DNA of 64,000 nt from Paguma larvata (lineage: Eukaryota > Chordata > Mammalia > Carnivora > Viverridae): positions 37,685,715-37,749,714 of the forward strand of contig CM057835.1 in the NCBI GenBank assembly GCA_030068075.1, given 5' to 3'. Below the pieces are notes generated by a model, which saw only the letters and a program-made list of their open reading frames with translations, searched no databases and was not told the origin of the DNA. The position numbers were made by a program, and so were the translations under genes. Position 1 is the stretch's first letter. Each line of letters starts with the position of its first letter. Shown here in pieces: positions 44,799-56,357 of the stretch.

Positions 44799-44841
44799 CT
44801 ACCCTGCTGGTACTCTCTCAAAAGTAAATAAACTTAAAAAA
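44628..44841 (+). mobile_element. Feline tRNA-Lys SINE with expanded CT run
   Basis: GCAGTGCCTGGGTGGCTCAG head, (CT)15 at about 44763-44794, tail AAAGTAAATAAACTTAAAAAA. The duplication TTTTTTAATTATTATT(C/T) flanks it (about 44608-44627 and 44842-44861). Confidence 0.93.
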
Positions 44842-44861
44842 TTTTTTAATTATTATTCTAC

Positions 44862-45678
44862 TTTAACAACCAAATGCCATCCAGATGTCGACAGGACATG
44901 CCTGTATTTGTTCTCATTCATACTCTGTTAATGGGATATGAGAAAGACTACCTCTCACTACTGCTTTAGTTTATGCAAACCTATTTTCTAAGAGCCTTTC
45001 CCCTTTCATCAAGAGGAAAAATGATGATCAAAAACCAAGTCACATGTATCTCTAAGTTCTCTTTAATGTTTTCCTTGAACGCAAACAAGATCAAAATAAC
45101 ACTTTAAATGATACAATGAGGTTGAAAGCCCAGTGATCTTCCTACTTTAAGATCAAACTTCCCATTAAATCACTTCTCAAGTAACACACCATGTTCTTAT
45201 TTTTCTTGGTTTCGGTGCTGGTTTTGATACATAAGAAAACATAATAGTGCTTCCGGTCCTGATACTTAAAGGAAGCTCAGGGAACAACAGCACGTGGCAG
45301 GAACAGTCGCCTTTTTCATCTCTGCGGTTTGTGTTTAGTCTCCTGCTCCAAAATCCTCTATGAAAATTTCAGGGAGACTTAGTAGATGCCATGGTTCTGG
45401 GTTCCAGAAAGAAGGCAGAGAACAAAGGTACAAAAAGAGGTCATAGCTGTAACTGTAAACATAAGTAACAAAATAGGTAGCCGTAGGCTAAAGGCTAAAG
45501 TTTATCTGAATCCCAGAGGCTTTATGATTTCCATCAAAAAGCAGCAATTAAAGTAAAGCTTTTTACTAAGCCAGTATCTTTCCTCCTGGTTATTTATCTA
45601 TGTTCCATGATTACTTCCTGGTGAGGGAACCTGAGAACTTAGGGCAGAAGGTAGGCTTTGATTCAAGCCTTTAGAAAA
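44862..45678 (+). other. Intron sequence, nothing recognised
   Basis: Unique, no feature. Confidence 0.45.
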
Positions 45679-45869
45679 CAGTCGGCTAAGCGCCTGCTTT
45701 GGCTCAGGTCATGATCTCCCAGTTCCATGAGTTGGAGCCCCGGGTAGGGCTCCATAATACTGACAGCACAGAGCCCACGTTGGATCCTGTCTGCCTTTCC
45801 CTCTGCCCCTCCCCGCTGCTCTCTCTCCCTCTTTCTCTCAAAAATTAACATTTAAAAAAAAAAATAAAA
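45679..45869 (+). mobile_element. 5'-truncated feline SINE
   Basis: It begins at CAGTCGGCTAAGCG, so the GGGGCGCCTGGGTGGCT head is missing. The rest (TCAGGTCATGATCTCCCAG, CT stretch, CAAAAATTAACATTTAAAAAA) is intact. Confidence 0.88.
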
Positions 45870-46050
45870 GGAAACAGAGTCTGGAGAATGAGAAGCAGTA
45901 GGATGTTTTAAATACATGTATGGCATATAAACAAAGTCGCTATACTTGGGGGTTGCTAACCTGCCGTTTCAGAAGAACCCCTTCTTCAAGTTTTTAAATT
46001 ATCATTTTTACTATAGGACATTCAACTCATTTTAAAAAGGTAGAGCTCCT

Positions 46051-46264
46051 GTGGTGCCTAGGTGGCTCAGTCAGTTAAGCATCTGGCTTTGCCTCAGGTC
46101 CTGCTTTCAGAATTCATGGGTTCGAGCCCCATGACCAGCTCTGTGCTGACAGCTCGGAACCTGGAACCTGCTTCAGATTCTGTATCTCTCTCTCTGCCTC
46201 TCCCCTGCTCACACTCTTGTCTCTCTCTCTCTCTTTCAAAAATAAACATTAAAAAAAAAAAAAA
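46051..46264 (+). mobile_element. Feline tRNA-Lys SINE
   Basis: GTGGTGCCTAGGTGGCTCAG head and CAAAAATAAACATT plus A18 tail. The duplication AGAGCTCC flanks it (46042-46049 and 46265-46272). The B-box-like GGGTTCGAGCCCC is intact at 46118-46130. Confidence 0.93.
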
Positions 46265-46272
46265 AGAGCTCC

Positions 46273-47029
46273 AGAGAACCTTACAGACCACTTAGTTCAA
46301 TAAATTTAGTTTATGAAAGCAATGAGCTTAGGGAAGTTAATTTCAGATTAGATTTTCTTTTCTTCCTCCCTTACATCTTTCTTCCTTTCTTTGGTGATTT
46401 TTCCATATTTCACCAGAAACAGAATTTCTCTTTAAAAAGAAAAAAAAAAAGACCAATACAGTACAAAGAGTTTAGCTCCCTTTTTATTTCAGGGTAATGT
46501 TCTGAGTAATGAAAATCAGAATGCTTCATAAATTTCAACTCTAAATGCCATCATACATTCATAACATGCAAGGACTCGAATACTGCTTTAGATGTGGAAC
46601 TCAGAAGGTCACATTAGTTTAATGGAATTGCATTTTTCTATCCTTTATTATTGCTTACGAAGCAAGTTCGAGCAGTCCAGTGAAGCTGTCAAGCTCTGTA
46701 TGTCTCCATGTGTGTGAGGAAAATTTCCTTTCTAGGGAACTGCCCAGTTATTAGCGTATTTTCTTAAATTCTTTATAAATGATCTGCATGTGAGATTTAA
46801 AAATGCAGAACCTCTTCTGTAGCGTTTTACATTAATATCTTAAACGACTATTTATTGGGTAGTTCTTATTCTAAGAACAATATTTGTCGACACCATTTCA
46901 ACAGATTCAGGTTTAAATTCCAAGTTCTTTCCCACATAAAGAATCATCCCCACTATATTTGGGAAATAATCAGGACACGTTTAGGAAGAACTTCACACAC
47001 AATTATACTAATGTTTGTGTGTTCTCTTA
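46273..47029 (+). other. Intron sequence, nothing recognised
   Basis: Unique, with an A-run at 46438-46450. Confidence 0.4.
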
Positions 47030-47135
47030 CACCTTAATGTTGAATTCACACAAATTTTCTCACTTAATTTTCTCCCCAAACTCAGCGAGGTATGTAATCA
47101 TCATCCCTACTATTCATGACTCAAAATCACACCAA
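47030..47135 (-). mobile_element. MIR fragment, minus strand
   Basis: CTCACTTAATTTTCTCCCC, then GAGGTATGTAATCATCATCCC and TTCATGACTCAAAATCACACC follow the reverse MIR core. Confidence 0.5.
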
Positions 47136-49880
47136 TAAGTGCAGCCCTCATTGTCGCTCCTGTTTTCTTTCCATACATATGACATTTTGAGCATTTGGAG
47201 GGATGCGAATGTCCAGTGGGATTCTCAGTCCTCTGAAGGCATTGTCCTTCTTCCCACCCCAGTGCCTTTGCTCAGCCTCGTCCTGAGTGCCAGCTCCACA
47301 CCTGTGCTTATTCGTACCCATCTCATGTGCGCCGGTTTGAAGAAGCACTAGCACCTCCTGGACAGATCAGCCCATGAGACTAAGTCCTCTTCCTCTTCTC
47401 TGTGTAGCAACAGCTGTCAGCCCAGCGTCTCGTACTGCTCGATCGTACACCCGGCTAACCCTGGCCTGGCCTCCAGGTGTCTTTTGGAATATTGACTCTA
47501 CAATTATGTATCACTCTGGAGGATTAAAATGGCTTTTCATCATTTTGAGTCTCAGAGATATACCTCGTTATGTACTGGGATGAGGTCATGCCCTCGATCT
47601 CCACGTGTGGTTGGATGTAGCATGGCAGAAAGTCCAGTTTTAGGGAAGGAAAGGGCCTTTTAATGAGATGCCTGCTAACACAATAGACCGTCCAGGCCCG
47701 ACAATGGTGACATACAGCCCAACAGAGCAGTAATCATTGGAATTAATACTACAATTTGAAACGTTTCTGACAGCCCAGGACACACAGTGTTAGCACCAAA
47801 TGGGGGGAAATCAGAAATATTATATGACACGAACCAAACATGTAAGCTGGGGAGAGGATAAAGAATGTCTCAACATTTAGCTCTGTGGGCCCCATTGCTT
47901 TTAACTGTTCAGCGAGAAAAAGAAGGCAGCTATTAGGTTTCTGACAAAGCAATTATAGCGAGACCCAGATGCTGGGAGCTGACCTGACATTTGCCCCCGA
48001 TAGTTGTCATAGCAGCAGGCTGACTAGAGCAGCTGGATACACGTGCTGCTGCAGGCTCTGGAGGAAGTTCTGCCCTAAATGGAACACATTAGAACCTGCA
48101 TCTACAAGGAAATCTAGCATTCCTTAGTGGTGGCCATCTTTCCCCTTTATCTGGTGCTTGTCTAATTTTTAAGTACTCATCTCTTAAGAAGTCCATGTTT
48201 AAAGGTAACGACAACCATGGGCCCTTGGGATGAACGGCAGCACCATCCACTGTAAGTAGACACCACGTATCTAGGGCGCTTTCCTTGGGGAGAAGGTATT
48301 TCAAAATGTTGCTAATGAAAGAAAGGTTTGGATGCTAAACTGGATGTAGCTTTTTTTTTTTTTAAAGTTGTATATGCTGTGTTTGTATTTAGTAACTTTT
48401 CATCCTTGTTTCCTCTTCGATTACTCACAAATATATTCATGCATGCCTTTATCTCTGTCTTAGGCACGAGAGATAGTGACTCAAGTTATGTATAAAAAGA
48501 TGTGTACCTATGTAAATATATCTGCATAAAGGAGAGGGTATCTGTGCATATGTTTTAAAAAGAGGCTTTGGGATTGTTAGTGGGGTACTCATTTGCATTT
48601 GAAATGTTACTTTTGATTTAGTAGGCTAGATTTGGTATTAAATGTGGACATGTCTTTCTGAAACTGAAATCTTAATAGTAACATTAAGTTACATATCATT
48701 AGACAATCGTATTTTATAAAGTTATAATTATTAGTGCATGCATAACCCCTAAACACTCAGATAAACTATTGATAAATACATAATTTTCAGCAAAAATATG
48801 ATTTCTTTCCAATGATAAGATGTATGATAATCTTGGATGATTCTGCCTAAAACCTAAATAAAAACCCCAATCCTATACATGATCAACAGAGAACCTGTGT
48901 CTTCTAAACCATGACCTTAAAAAAAAATCTCTAAATATTTTCTAACTCTTGGCCTTATGTAATTACAGAATAGTCATCAGGAAAGAATAAAAAAAATAGC
49001 ACAACCACAACAATGAGGGTGCTTTTTTCTCTTTCTCAATCAATATATATTTCCACCTTTAGGAGAAATTGGAAAATTAAAATTTTCACTCAGTGTTTTG
49101 ATCTGATGAAAATATAAGCAATGTTGTTGACAAAAGAAAAATAGACATATAATCTGAACAGTAATATTTTGGTTTTCCTTAAAGCTTGAGGAAAATTATT
49201 ATAATATATTTACTCCATAGTAATTTAAAACTAGCACTTCAGAAATGACAAAAGAATGAATGCATAATAAACTAAAAAGAATATAAACTAAAGATTTAGA
49301 GTCAAAACTGCATTTTGTTTCTATCATGAATCAAGTTCGAAATTGGAGTTTTCCAAAAAAGCTTGGAAGCATAATTTGTTTGGAAACAGAATATATGAGT
49401 ATATATATGCTCACTCTACTGAAATATAGTTGTTTATTATAATGAACTTACCTTTGAGAATGTATTTTAAAACATACAATTATTCACCTTAGGGCACAAC
49501 AGTTGAAGGTATATCTAATCTACTCCAAATCCATATATTTTATATGAAGAGAGAGACTCTTCAGTACTATTTCTCCCGGGAAAAAGTTAAGCAACATTTG
49601 TCTGGTCTCGCAGGCCACTGAGCCACAACTGACTGAGAGTCTCTACTGTGCAGACACAGCCCGCAAGACTAAGTCCAAAGTATGAAAAGTATCCGAGGTA
49701 GTACACATTTAGAGATGAGGAAACCTGATGAACTTTTTTTTATTTTTAAACGTAACTTGAATTAAGATTTTTCAAAGCATTTAATTCATTAAGTATTCAG
49801 TGAAACACCAGACCAAAAGCTTAACTTGGTTTTCGGGTTGAGAAGTGGCCCAGGAGAGCATGATCCTGGCATTCAGTGAC
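47136..49880 (+). other. Unique intron including a candidate conserved element
   Basis: About 2.7 kb without recognised repeats. 47640-48080 is non-repetitive, moderately GC and rich in balanced words (for example AATCATTGGAATTAATACTAC, AGCAATTATAGCGAG), a composition often seen in conserved enhancers. 48640-49500 is very AT-rich. Confidence 0.45.
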
Positions 49881-50402
49881 TGTTGAAAGGAACTGAAGGA
49901 GGACAGTGCCAAGAACTAGGAGATCTAACACCCAGAAACCTCTTACTTCAAAGTGTTAGAAAATTTAGTCAGGGAGGGTGTGGGCAAAACGGAATTGATA
50001 AGCTCAGGCAACTAAAAATTCTAGCAATAAGACCAGCTTTATATGCAGTTGATTGTCTTGTAGGTAAATGGATCTCCCTGTCTCTTGGCTCTGCCCCATC
50101 TTTGCTGTTTCTATTCTCAGACAGATTATCCCTCATGGTAGCAAAATGGCTGCAGCAGCTCCAGTTTTCCATCTTCCCCACTGAGTGAGATTCGGTTGCA
50201 CATTTATCCCTGAAGCACATGCTGAGGCCCAGAGCCCAGAAGAATGCACAGATCACATGCTCAGTTTGGGATCCATGAGGGTAGTCAGCTCTGCAAAGCA
50301 CATGGAATAAAAGTGGGGGGGGGAATCAGACACAGTTACCGAAAAGGGGAGGGGGCAAGATAAATGCTGAAAAGCCAAAGAACAATATTCACTATAGTGG
50401 GC
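49881..50402. other. Unassigned, possibly old repeat
   Basis: GC-richer block with CAAAATGGCTGCAGCAGCTCC around 50142-50162 and a G9 run at 50316-50324. The 'ATGGCTGC..AGCTCC' style resembles decayed LTR or L1 sequence but I cannot name it. Confidence 0.3.
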
Positions 50403-50835
50403 TGTGCTAGTTTCTTAGGGCTGCCATCCCAAAATACCATTAACCTGGTGACTTAACACAAATTTATTTTCTCACATCCCTGAAGGCTGGAAGTCTAAAA
50501 TCAAGGTATTAGAAGGGCCACATTCCCTCCAAAGCCTCTACAAGAGGATCTTCTCTTTCATCTTCCAGCTTCTGGTAACCCCAGGCATTCCTTGGCTTGT
50601 CTGGTGGGAGCCGTTACTGTCTCCATCTTCATCTGTCCATCTTTCCTCTGTGTCTGCAACTCTTCCTTTCTCTTAAAGACACCAGTCATAGTGGATCAGG
50701 TCCTACCCTAATTCAGCATAGTCTCAACCGGATTACATTTCCAAAGACCCTATTTCCAAATGAGGTCACATGGGCATGTGTGAGGGGTTAGGACTTCAAG
50801 ATATCTTTTGGGAAGACACAATTCAACCTGTAACA
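50403..50835 (-). mobile_element. MLT1-type ERVL-MaLR LTR, solitary
   Basis: Read on the minus strand it starts TGTTACAGGTTGAATTGTG and passes AAGTCCTAACCCCTCACAC, TGGAAATAGGGTCTTTGG and GACTGGTGTCTTTAAGAG. It then reads CTTCCAGCCTTCAGGGATG and ends TAAGAAACTAGCACA. This is the order of MLT1 LTRs. TG...CA ends are preserved. No internal retroviral sequence accompanies it, so it is a solo LTR fossil. Whether it keeps promoter activity cannot be told. Confidence 0.85.
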
Positions 50836-51001
50836 GTCTACTCTCTGCCCTCTTCACCAAATCCATGTCTTTTTCACTTGCAAAGTCATCAGTTGCCACT
50901 ACATGAGAAGTCTTAACTCATTCCATTATCAGTCTGGAATCCAAAATCTCCCCTAAATATAATCAACTCAAAAATTCCCAAATCTTCTAAATCATCTAAA
51001 T
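50836..51001. other. Short spacer
   Basis: CTCTGCCCTCTTCACCAAATCC and related words follow the LTR; nothing named. Confidence 0.4.
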
Positions 51002-51211
51002 TTTTTGTAATGTTTATTTATTTTTGAGACAGAGAGAGACAGAGCATGAGTAGGGGAGGGGCAGAGAGAGAGGCAGACACAGAATCTGAAGCAGGCTCCA
51101 GGCTCTGAGCCATCAGCCCAGAGCCCGACACAGGGCTCGAACTCACAGACCGCGAGATCATGCCCTGAGCCGAAGTCGGATGCTCAACTGACTGAGCTAC
51201 CCAGGTGCCCC
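51002..51211 (-). mobile_element. Feline tRNA-Lys SINE, near consensus
   Basis: Little-diverged copy with CpGs kept in the B-box region (GGGCTCGAACTCACAG, CCGCGAGATC) and the end GAGCTACCCAGGTGCCCC. The duplication TAAATCAT(C/G)TAAAT flanks it (50988-51001 and 51212-51225). Confidence 0.95.
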
Positions 51212-51225
51212 TAAATCATGTAAAT

Positions 51226-51611
51226 CTGGTATGGGTGAGACTGAGTATGGTCCATCCTTGAGACAAAGCTTCTCTCCACCTGCAGACCTGGCATTCAGTG
51301 ACTGTGGAAAACCAGTTAGATGCTTCCAAAATCCAATGATGGGACAGACATAGGATAGATGTTCCCATCCCAAGAGGGAGAAATGGTAAAGGAAAACAGA
51401 CCCTGAGAAAGTCCAAAACCCAACAAGGTAACTGCCATTAGATTTAGAGGCCTGAGAATAGCCATGCGTGGTGCCCTACTCTGTCCTCCCTGCCCCCCCG
51501 GCCCCCCTGCAGGCAGCAGCCCCAGGCTCCTGGCCCACCTGCTTGGAGGCCCCCCACTCTGAGCCCAAGGAAGTCTGGTAGGTTGTATTTCTATTTATAC
51601 AAAATAATTTT
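51226..51611 (+). other. Intron sequence with C-rich spot
   Basis: A C/G-rich piece lies at 51484-51560 (CCTGCCCCCCCGGCCCCCCTG). Nothing recognised. Confidence 0.4.
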
Positions 51612-51826
51612 TTTATTTTTTAAAAAATTTTTAATGTTTATTTTTGAGAAAGAGATTGTAAGCAGGGGATGAGCAGAGAGAAAGAGAGAGACAGAGAATC
51701 TCAAGCAGGCTCCAGGTCCTGAGCTGTCAGCACAGAGCCTGACACAGGGCTCAAAACTCACGAGCCGTGAGATCATGACCTGAGCCAAAGTCAGATGCTT
51801 AACCAACTGAGCCACCCAGGTGCCCC
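51612..51826 (-). mobile_element. Feline SINE, minus strand
   Basis: TTTAATGTTTATTTTTGAGAAAG at the start; GAGCCACCCAGGTGCCCC at the end. The duplication CAAAATAA(T/A)TTT flanks it (about 51600-51611 and 51827-51840). Confidence 0.92.
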
Positions 51827-51840
51827 CAAAATAAAATTTT

Positions 51841-53663
51841 ATATCAAAATATGAAGAAATGCTAGTAATCTTACATCAATGAGAGGTTTGGAGAGCATAA
51901 GCATTGGAAGTAAATGAAAGGAAGGTGACTATAGCCCTGTTGTTTATTGATACATACTTTGCTCCTTCATGAATGTAGCAAATGCATATACTCCATTATG
52001 TTGTTACTGTCAAACCCATAAAAGTACTTTGCACACTTCACACCCCCACACCCAGAAAATCTGTTTTTTTTTAATGTTGATCTCTCGTTTTTCCTAAGTG
52101 TTTTGCTTAGTTGTTATAATTGTTCAGTATAAGATGGAAATACTATGTATATTTAAATGTTTTTTCTGCTTTAGGGACAAAAGTGATTCATGCATACATA
52201 TCATGTACGTATCTCTAATCAAGACCATCTATAATTAGACCAGTAATAAGTGCTTCTTAATGATGAGGAGGAAACCAATTATTAATGAGCTGTCTCTTAA
52301 AAAGTACTGTCCATTCATTGGCTGTAAAGTGCTGAGCAGGCTTTAAATGTGTACATTCTGTTCTAAAAATCAAACTAAAATTCATGCATAAATATATTGC
52401 ATTCTTTCGTTTCTTATTTACTTTGTTGCTCTCTCCGAATACTGAAAGCACAGTAGAAAAGTTGACAGTGATTTATTTATAGAAGTGCCTTCTCAAGGCA
52501 GGTTCTGACAAGTCGTGTGTATCTTAGTATGAAGGCAAACACACTATCGGGCCCCACTCTCTCCTGCGCAGAACTAAGGGGCTAAACGTCAGGCTGACTG
52601 GCCTCAAATTCCTTTATTTAATCCTTTGCTGAGCAACCCCCTCAGGAGGAGGAAAGGATCTGGTCTCTGTCTTTGTGACACGTCAGGGCCCCGTGTTCTT
52701 CGACCCTCAGATGTGCTAGATGCTCTTGTATCAAGTAGCTTAGAAACCTCTGTCCATGCAGCACAGATGAGGGACCCAGGGCTGGGCTGTGGCTGTGGGC
52801 ACAGGGCCCAATTCAACTGGACACACTCATTAGGTCTTACAAGTATTTCCAGGAATAATTCAGTATACCCATGCTGAATTACCCAACAGATCAGGAGAGC
52901 ACTGCTCCAACAATTCTGAAAAGAAATAAAAATTAAAATGAATTAAACCATTTCTCAGTACAGTAAGCCTATATATCGAAAGCATGTAGGAGGGTGGCAA
53001 ACGGGAGCGGACCACAGTAGTGGTTTTTTTGCCCTAACCATTGCTGGAACGTGTTTGCATTGGAACTTTTTTCAGGGAACCATGTGGTCTTGGATTTACT
53101 GCTGTCCCCACAACTTCCCACTGTCCTATAATCAGACCCCCTCTCTCATTTATGTGATTTTCCGGGTGCCCAGAGGCCATCAAGTGTGCCACCTATGGTA
53201 TAAAAAGTCTGTGAAGACTTTTGATTTATCTCATAGTAGCTGAGTCTTTTATCACCCAAACACATGTGCCAACATTCTTGTTGTAAAAATTAAAGCATTC
53301 CTAATCCTCTGGGAAAAAAAAATAATTAGGATGAGAAATAAGATAGTCTTTAGATGTTTTATCCTTTCCAACTTATACAAATGCATAAATACTAACTCCT
53401 CTACACGTTTTGATAGTAGAATAGAAAATAGTGTCAAAAGAATAGGAATAAGAAAACTATTTAGGTTTGGTTCTTCTCTTTTTCTGTATTTGGCATGGAA
53501 GAATATGTGGTTTTGCCTTGGTGTGGATACTTGCTGGTATTAGAAATAACGCACATACCAGTAAGAATACATGAAGAACATATGAATATATATCATAAGA
53601 ATATACTAATATAAATTAAACTCAAGCTGAATTACCAACCTTGTCTTAACCAACCACTGAATT
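51841..53663 (+). other. Intron sequence, nothing recognised
   Basis: Mostly unique. 52540-52830 is GC-richer, with open frames on both strands (52626-52877 plus, 52604-52816 minus) that look like shadows. No splice-flanked known exon. Confidence 0.45.
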
Positions 53664-53678
53664 AAGGTTTACTTCCTT

Positions 53679-53745
53679 TTTATTTTTAAAGTTTATTTTG
53701 AGAGAGAGCGAGCGAGCAGGAGGGGCAGAGAAAGAAGGGGAGAGA

Positions 53746-53776
<31 letters not shown>

Positions 53777-53909
53777 GGAATATTCCAAGCAGGGTCTACA
53801 CTGTCAGCACAGAGTTCTATGTGGGGCTCAAACTCACCAACTCTGAGAGCATGACGTTAGCTGAAACCAAGAGTCAGACTCTTAACCGACTGAGCCACCC
53901 AGGAGCCCG
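53679..53909 (-). mobile_element. Feline SINE, minus strand, GA-expanded
   Basis: It has a long GAGA run (53740-53776) and ends GAGCCACCCAGGAGCCC. A perfect 15-bp duplication AAGGTTTACTTCCTT is at 53664-53678 and 53910-53924. Confidence 0.95.
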
Positions 53910-53924
53910 AAGGTTTACTTCCTT

Positions 53925-55021
53925 GTTAAAATACTAACTTTCTGTGTGATTTCTGTGAGCTACTTGAAACCAACAGCCTTGCTTGGTACAAAACATGAAG
54001 GGGAAACAATTAGGCAGGTTTTTTCACCCGCCCCAAATGAATCTGTCCTTGTTCGTTTTGAGCCAAGTTGCCTATTATTCCTAGTAAGTTATTCGGGAAG
54101 ATGAGCCTCTGGGTCCCCAAGCAAGTAAATACATTATTTATGTTTGGCCATACCAAAGATATGTTTAGTTTAAAAAATGGGGCCAGAGTCCTTAGGCTAG
54201 AATGATGAGACATTTATAAAGCAGACAAGTAACTAAATTAAGTAACTTAAAATGAAGCATTTCTGGGATTAATCATCTCAAAAGCCCACAGCTCAAGAAA
54301 TACTGTGAAGCCATGGAAGGAGTGAGAGAGGCAGCCTTCATTAAACAGCTCCCCAAAGACCCCATATGAGAATGAGGCTTGCGTTTCTAATTAGCCTTCT
54401 ACAGAGTTTGAGACGCTCATACTGTTTTTTAGGAAGCGGTGTTGTTAAGTACTTAAACAGCATTTTATTCTACAGTATTCAAAAAGCTGTACGGGGATTA
54501 ATAGACCCTATTTAGAAGGATTGCCCAGAGCAGATAGAATTGTACCCTTTTTTCACCCAAACACACCAGGAGACAAAAAGGGTGAGGGCTGGGCAGCATT
54601 TTTCTGCAACTCTGGATGAGCCGCTGACCGGAAATAGAGCATTCTTACCTGCTGTTCACTGCTTGATACGCAGGACTGTATCGTATCTTCCCTTTGCAAC
54701 GAAGGGCCCACAAAAGAGAGAAAAGGAGCAGGAAAGAAAGTTGGAGTTCACTTGCATAATTTAGGCTTCTGGAAATTAAAAAGTATTAATCACCTTGCTG
54801 ATTTTCTACTGTAATGAAAAAACTGCTTATCAGCAAATCCAGCCTCCTGCACAGCGCCTGGGTTAAAACAAACAGCAAATCCCATCAAAGGGAAATTACG
54901 AAGTGGGAGATAATGCTGAATTCCTGATGAAATATCCTTGTGTGGCTCTGTTATTTTTCACTTCACTTAATTTTATTTTAAAAGCCATTTTAGAATTCAA
55001 ACACCCCTTCCTTAATAATCA
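53925..55021 (+). other. Unique intron, candidate conserved block
   Basis: No repeats recognised. 54760-54990 is a candidate conserved noncoding block (TGCTTATCAGCAAATCC, AACAAACAGCAAATCCCATC, GAGATAATGCTGAATTCC). Confidence 0.45.
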
Positions 55022-55590
55022 AATGTTGTTTGTCCTTGAAGCTACAGTTTAGGGCGGTTAGCAAATTTTAAAAGATTAAAAAACGAGTTTGAGTTTTTGC
55101 CTATACACATCTGAAAACATCCTTAAAAATATACTTAGTTTAGGCATACCAAAAAAACCTTCATGTTTAGTACCCGTTCAGAGTAAGCACTATGTAATTG
55201 AATGTTGTTTGTCCTTGAAGCTATAGTTTAGGGAAGTTAGCAAATTAAAAAAAAAAAACAAACAACATTTATTCATTTTTGAGGGAGAGAGAGACAGTGT
55301 GTGAGAGCAGGGGAAAGGCAGAGAGAGAGCAAGACACAGAATCCAAAGCCGGCGGTCAGCACAGAGCCCAATGCGGGGCTTAAACTCACAAGCAGTGAGA
55401 ACATGACCTGAACTGAAGTTGGATGCTCAGCTGACTGAGTCACGCCGGCTGTTAGCAACTTTTAGAAGAGTAAAAAACAGGCTTGAGTTTTTGCCTATAA
55501 ACATCTGAAAACATACACAAAAATATATTTAGTAGTAGGCATACCAAATAAATCTTAATGTTCAGTACCCGTCAGCGTAAATACTGTTTA
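55022..55590. repeat. 179-bp tandem duplication, second copy split by a SINE
   Basis: Copy 1 is 55022-55200 and starts AATGTTGTTTGTCCTTGAAG. Copy 2 starts at 55201 with the same words and resumes after a SINE at 55451, ending near 55590. Matching pairs include GTTTGAGTTTTTGCCTATA / GCTTGAGTTTTTGCCTATA, CATCTGAAAACAT, AGGCATACCAAA and AGTACCCGT. Copies differ by scattered substitutions and small indels, so the duplication is old. Confidence 0.9.
55247..55450 (-). mobile_element. Feline SINE inside the second duplication copy
   Basis: An A-rich start, then TTTATTCATTTTTGAGGGAGAG, and GACTGAGTCACGCCGGCT at the end. The duplication GTTAGCAA-TT is at 55236-55246 and 55451-55461. The head is slightly truncated. 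Confidence 0.9.
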
Positions 55591-56044
55591 TTTTAAGCAG
55601 ATAGAAATAGAATATTTTTACTTGAAAAAATTTGCAATTTTACTGTCACATTGTTTCACATTAGATTAAGAAAGCACTGAATATTAAAATGATATAGCTA
55701 GACATATTTCTTTTTTGCCTTTTGTGCCTTAATTGCCTAACAAAATTAAGTTAAACTGTGGAGCACCGAGTGGGTAAGATGTGCTTTGGATATCATTTTT
55801 CTGCCACTCGAAAAGAGCTCCCAGCAGTATTTGACAGCCTCAGTCTGACAAAGACGATTCCCCGGTGAGTGAACAGATGAATATTACTTTTTCTTCTCTA
55901 GTTCAATACTCCCTGTTCCTTTAAGTTCATTATGAAGTTTTGAGATCTTCCAGAAACCTGGTTTTTCTTGCTTAGACAGCGTCAGTTCATGACGGCTCCG
56001 AGTGTGCCTGCCCCGTTCGGAAGGTTTGACTTGCTCAGCATAGC
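55591..56044 (+). other. Intron sequence, nothing recognised
   Basis: Unique; no exon or repeat. Confidence 0.45.
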
Positions 56045-56290
56045 GCGCTGGGTAAGCCCGTGAACCCTGGAGTCAGAGTGCCTATGTCTAGATCTCGGTT
56101 CTGGTTACTTACTGCTGTGTGAGCTTGGATAAGCCACTTCCTGGCCTTTGTGCCTCTGTTTTCCAATGTGTAAAATGAGAATTTAATAATATATAATTCA
56201 TTGGGATGTTATGTGGATTAAGATAATATGACAGTTTATTAGCACAGTTCCTGGCATATAGTAAATGCTCAATAAATATTGCCTGGTAAT
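56045..56290 (+). mobile_element. MIR SINE
   Basis: AACCCTGGAGTCAGAGTGCC, GTGTGAGCTTGGATAAGCCAC, GTGCCTCTGTTTTCCAATGTG, GGGATGTTATGTGGATTAAG and CAGTTCCTGGCATATAGTAAATGCTCAATAAAT in order. One of the best-preserved MIR copies in the window. Confidence 0.93.
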
Positions 56291-56294
56291 ATAT

Positions 56295-56357
56295 TTCTCT
56301 CTCACTCGCTCTGTCTCTCTCTCTCTCTCTCTCCCCCTTCCTCCTCTCTCTCTTTTT
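56295..56357. repeat. CT-rich simple repeat
   Basis: (TC)n with CCCCC interruptions directly after the MIR. Confidence 0.9.

Noticed and set aside
49602..49645. GCCACTGAGCCACAACTGACTGAG resembling a SINE end
   Set aside because: The word order is wrong (GAGCCAC before CTGACTGAG) and no SINE body adjoins it.
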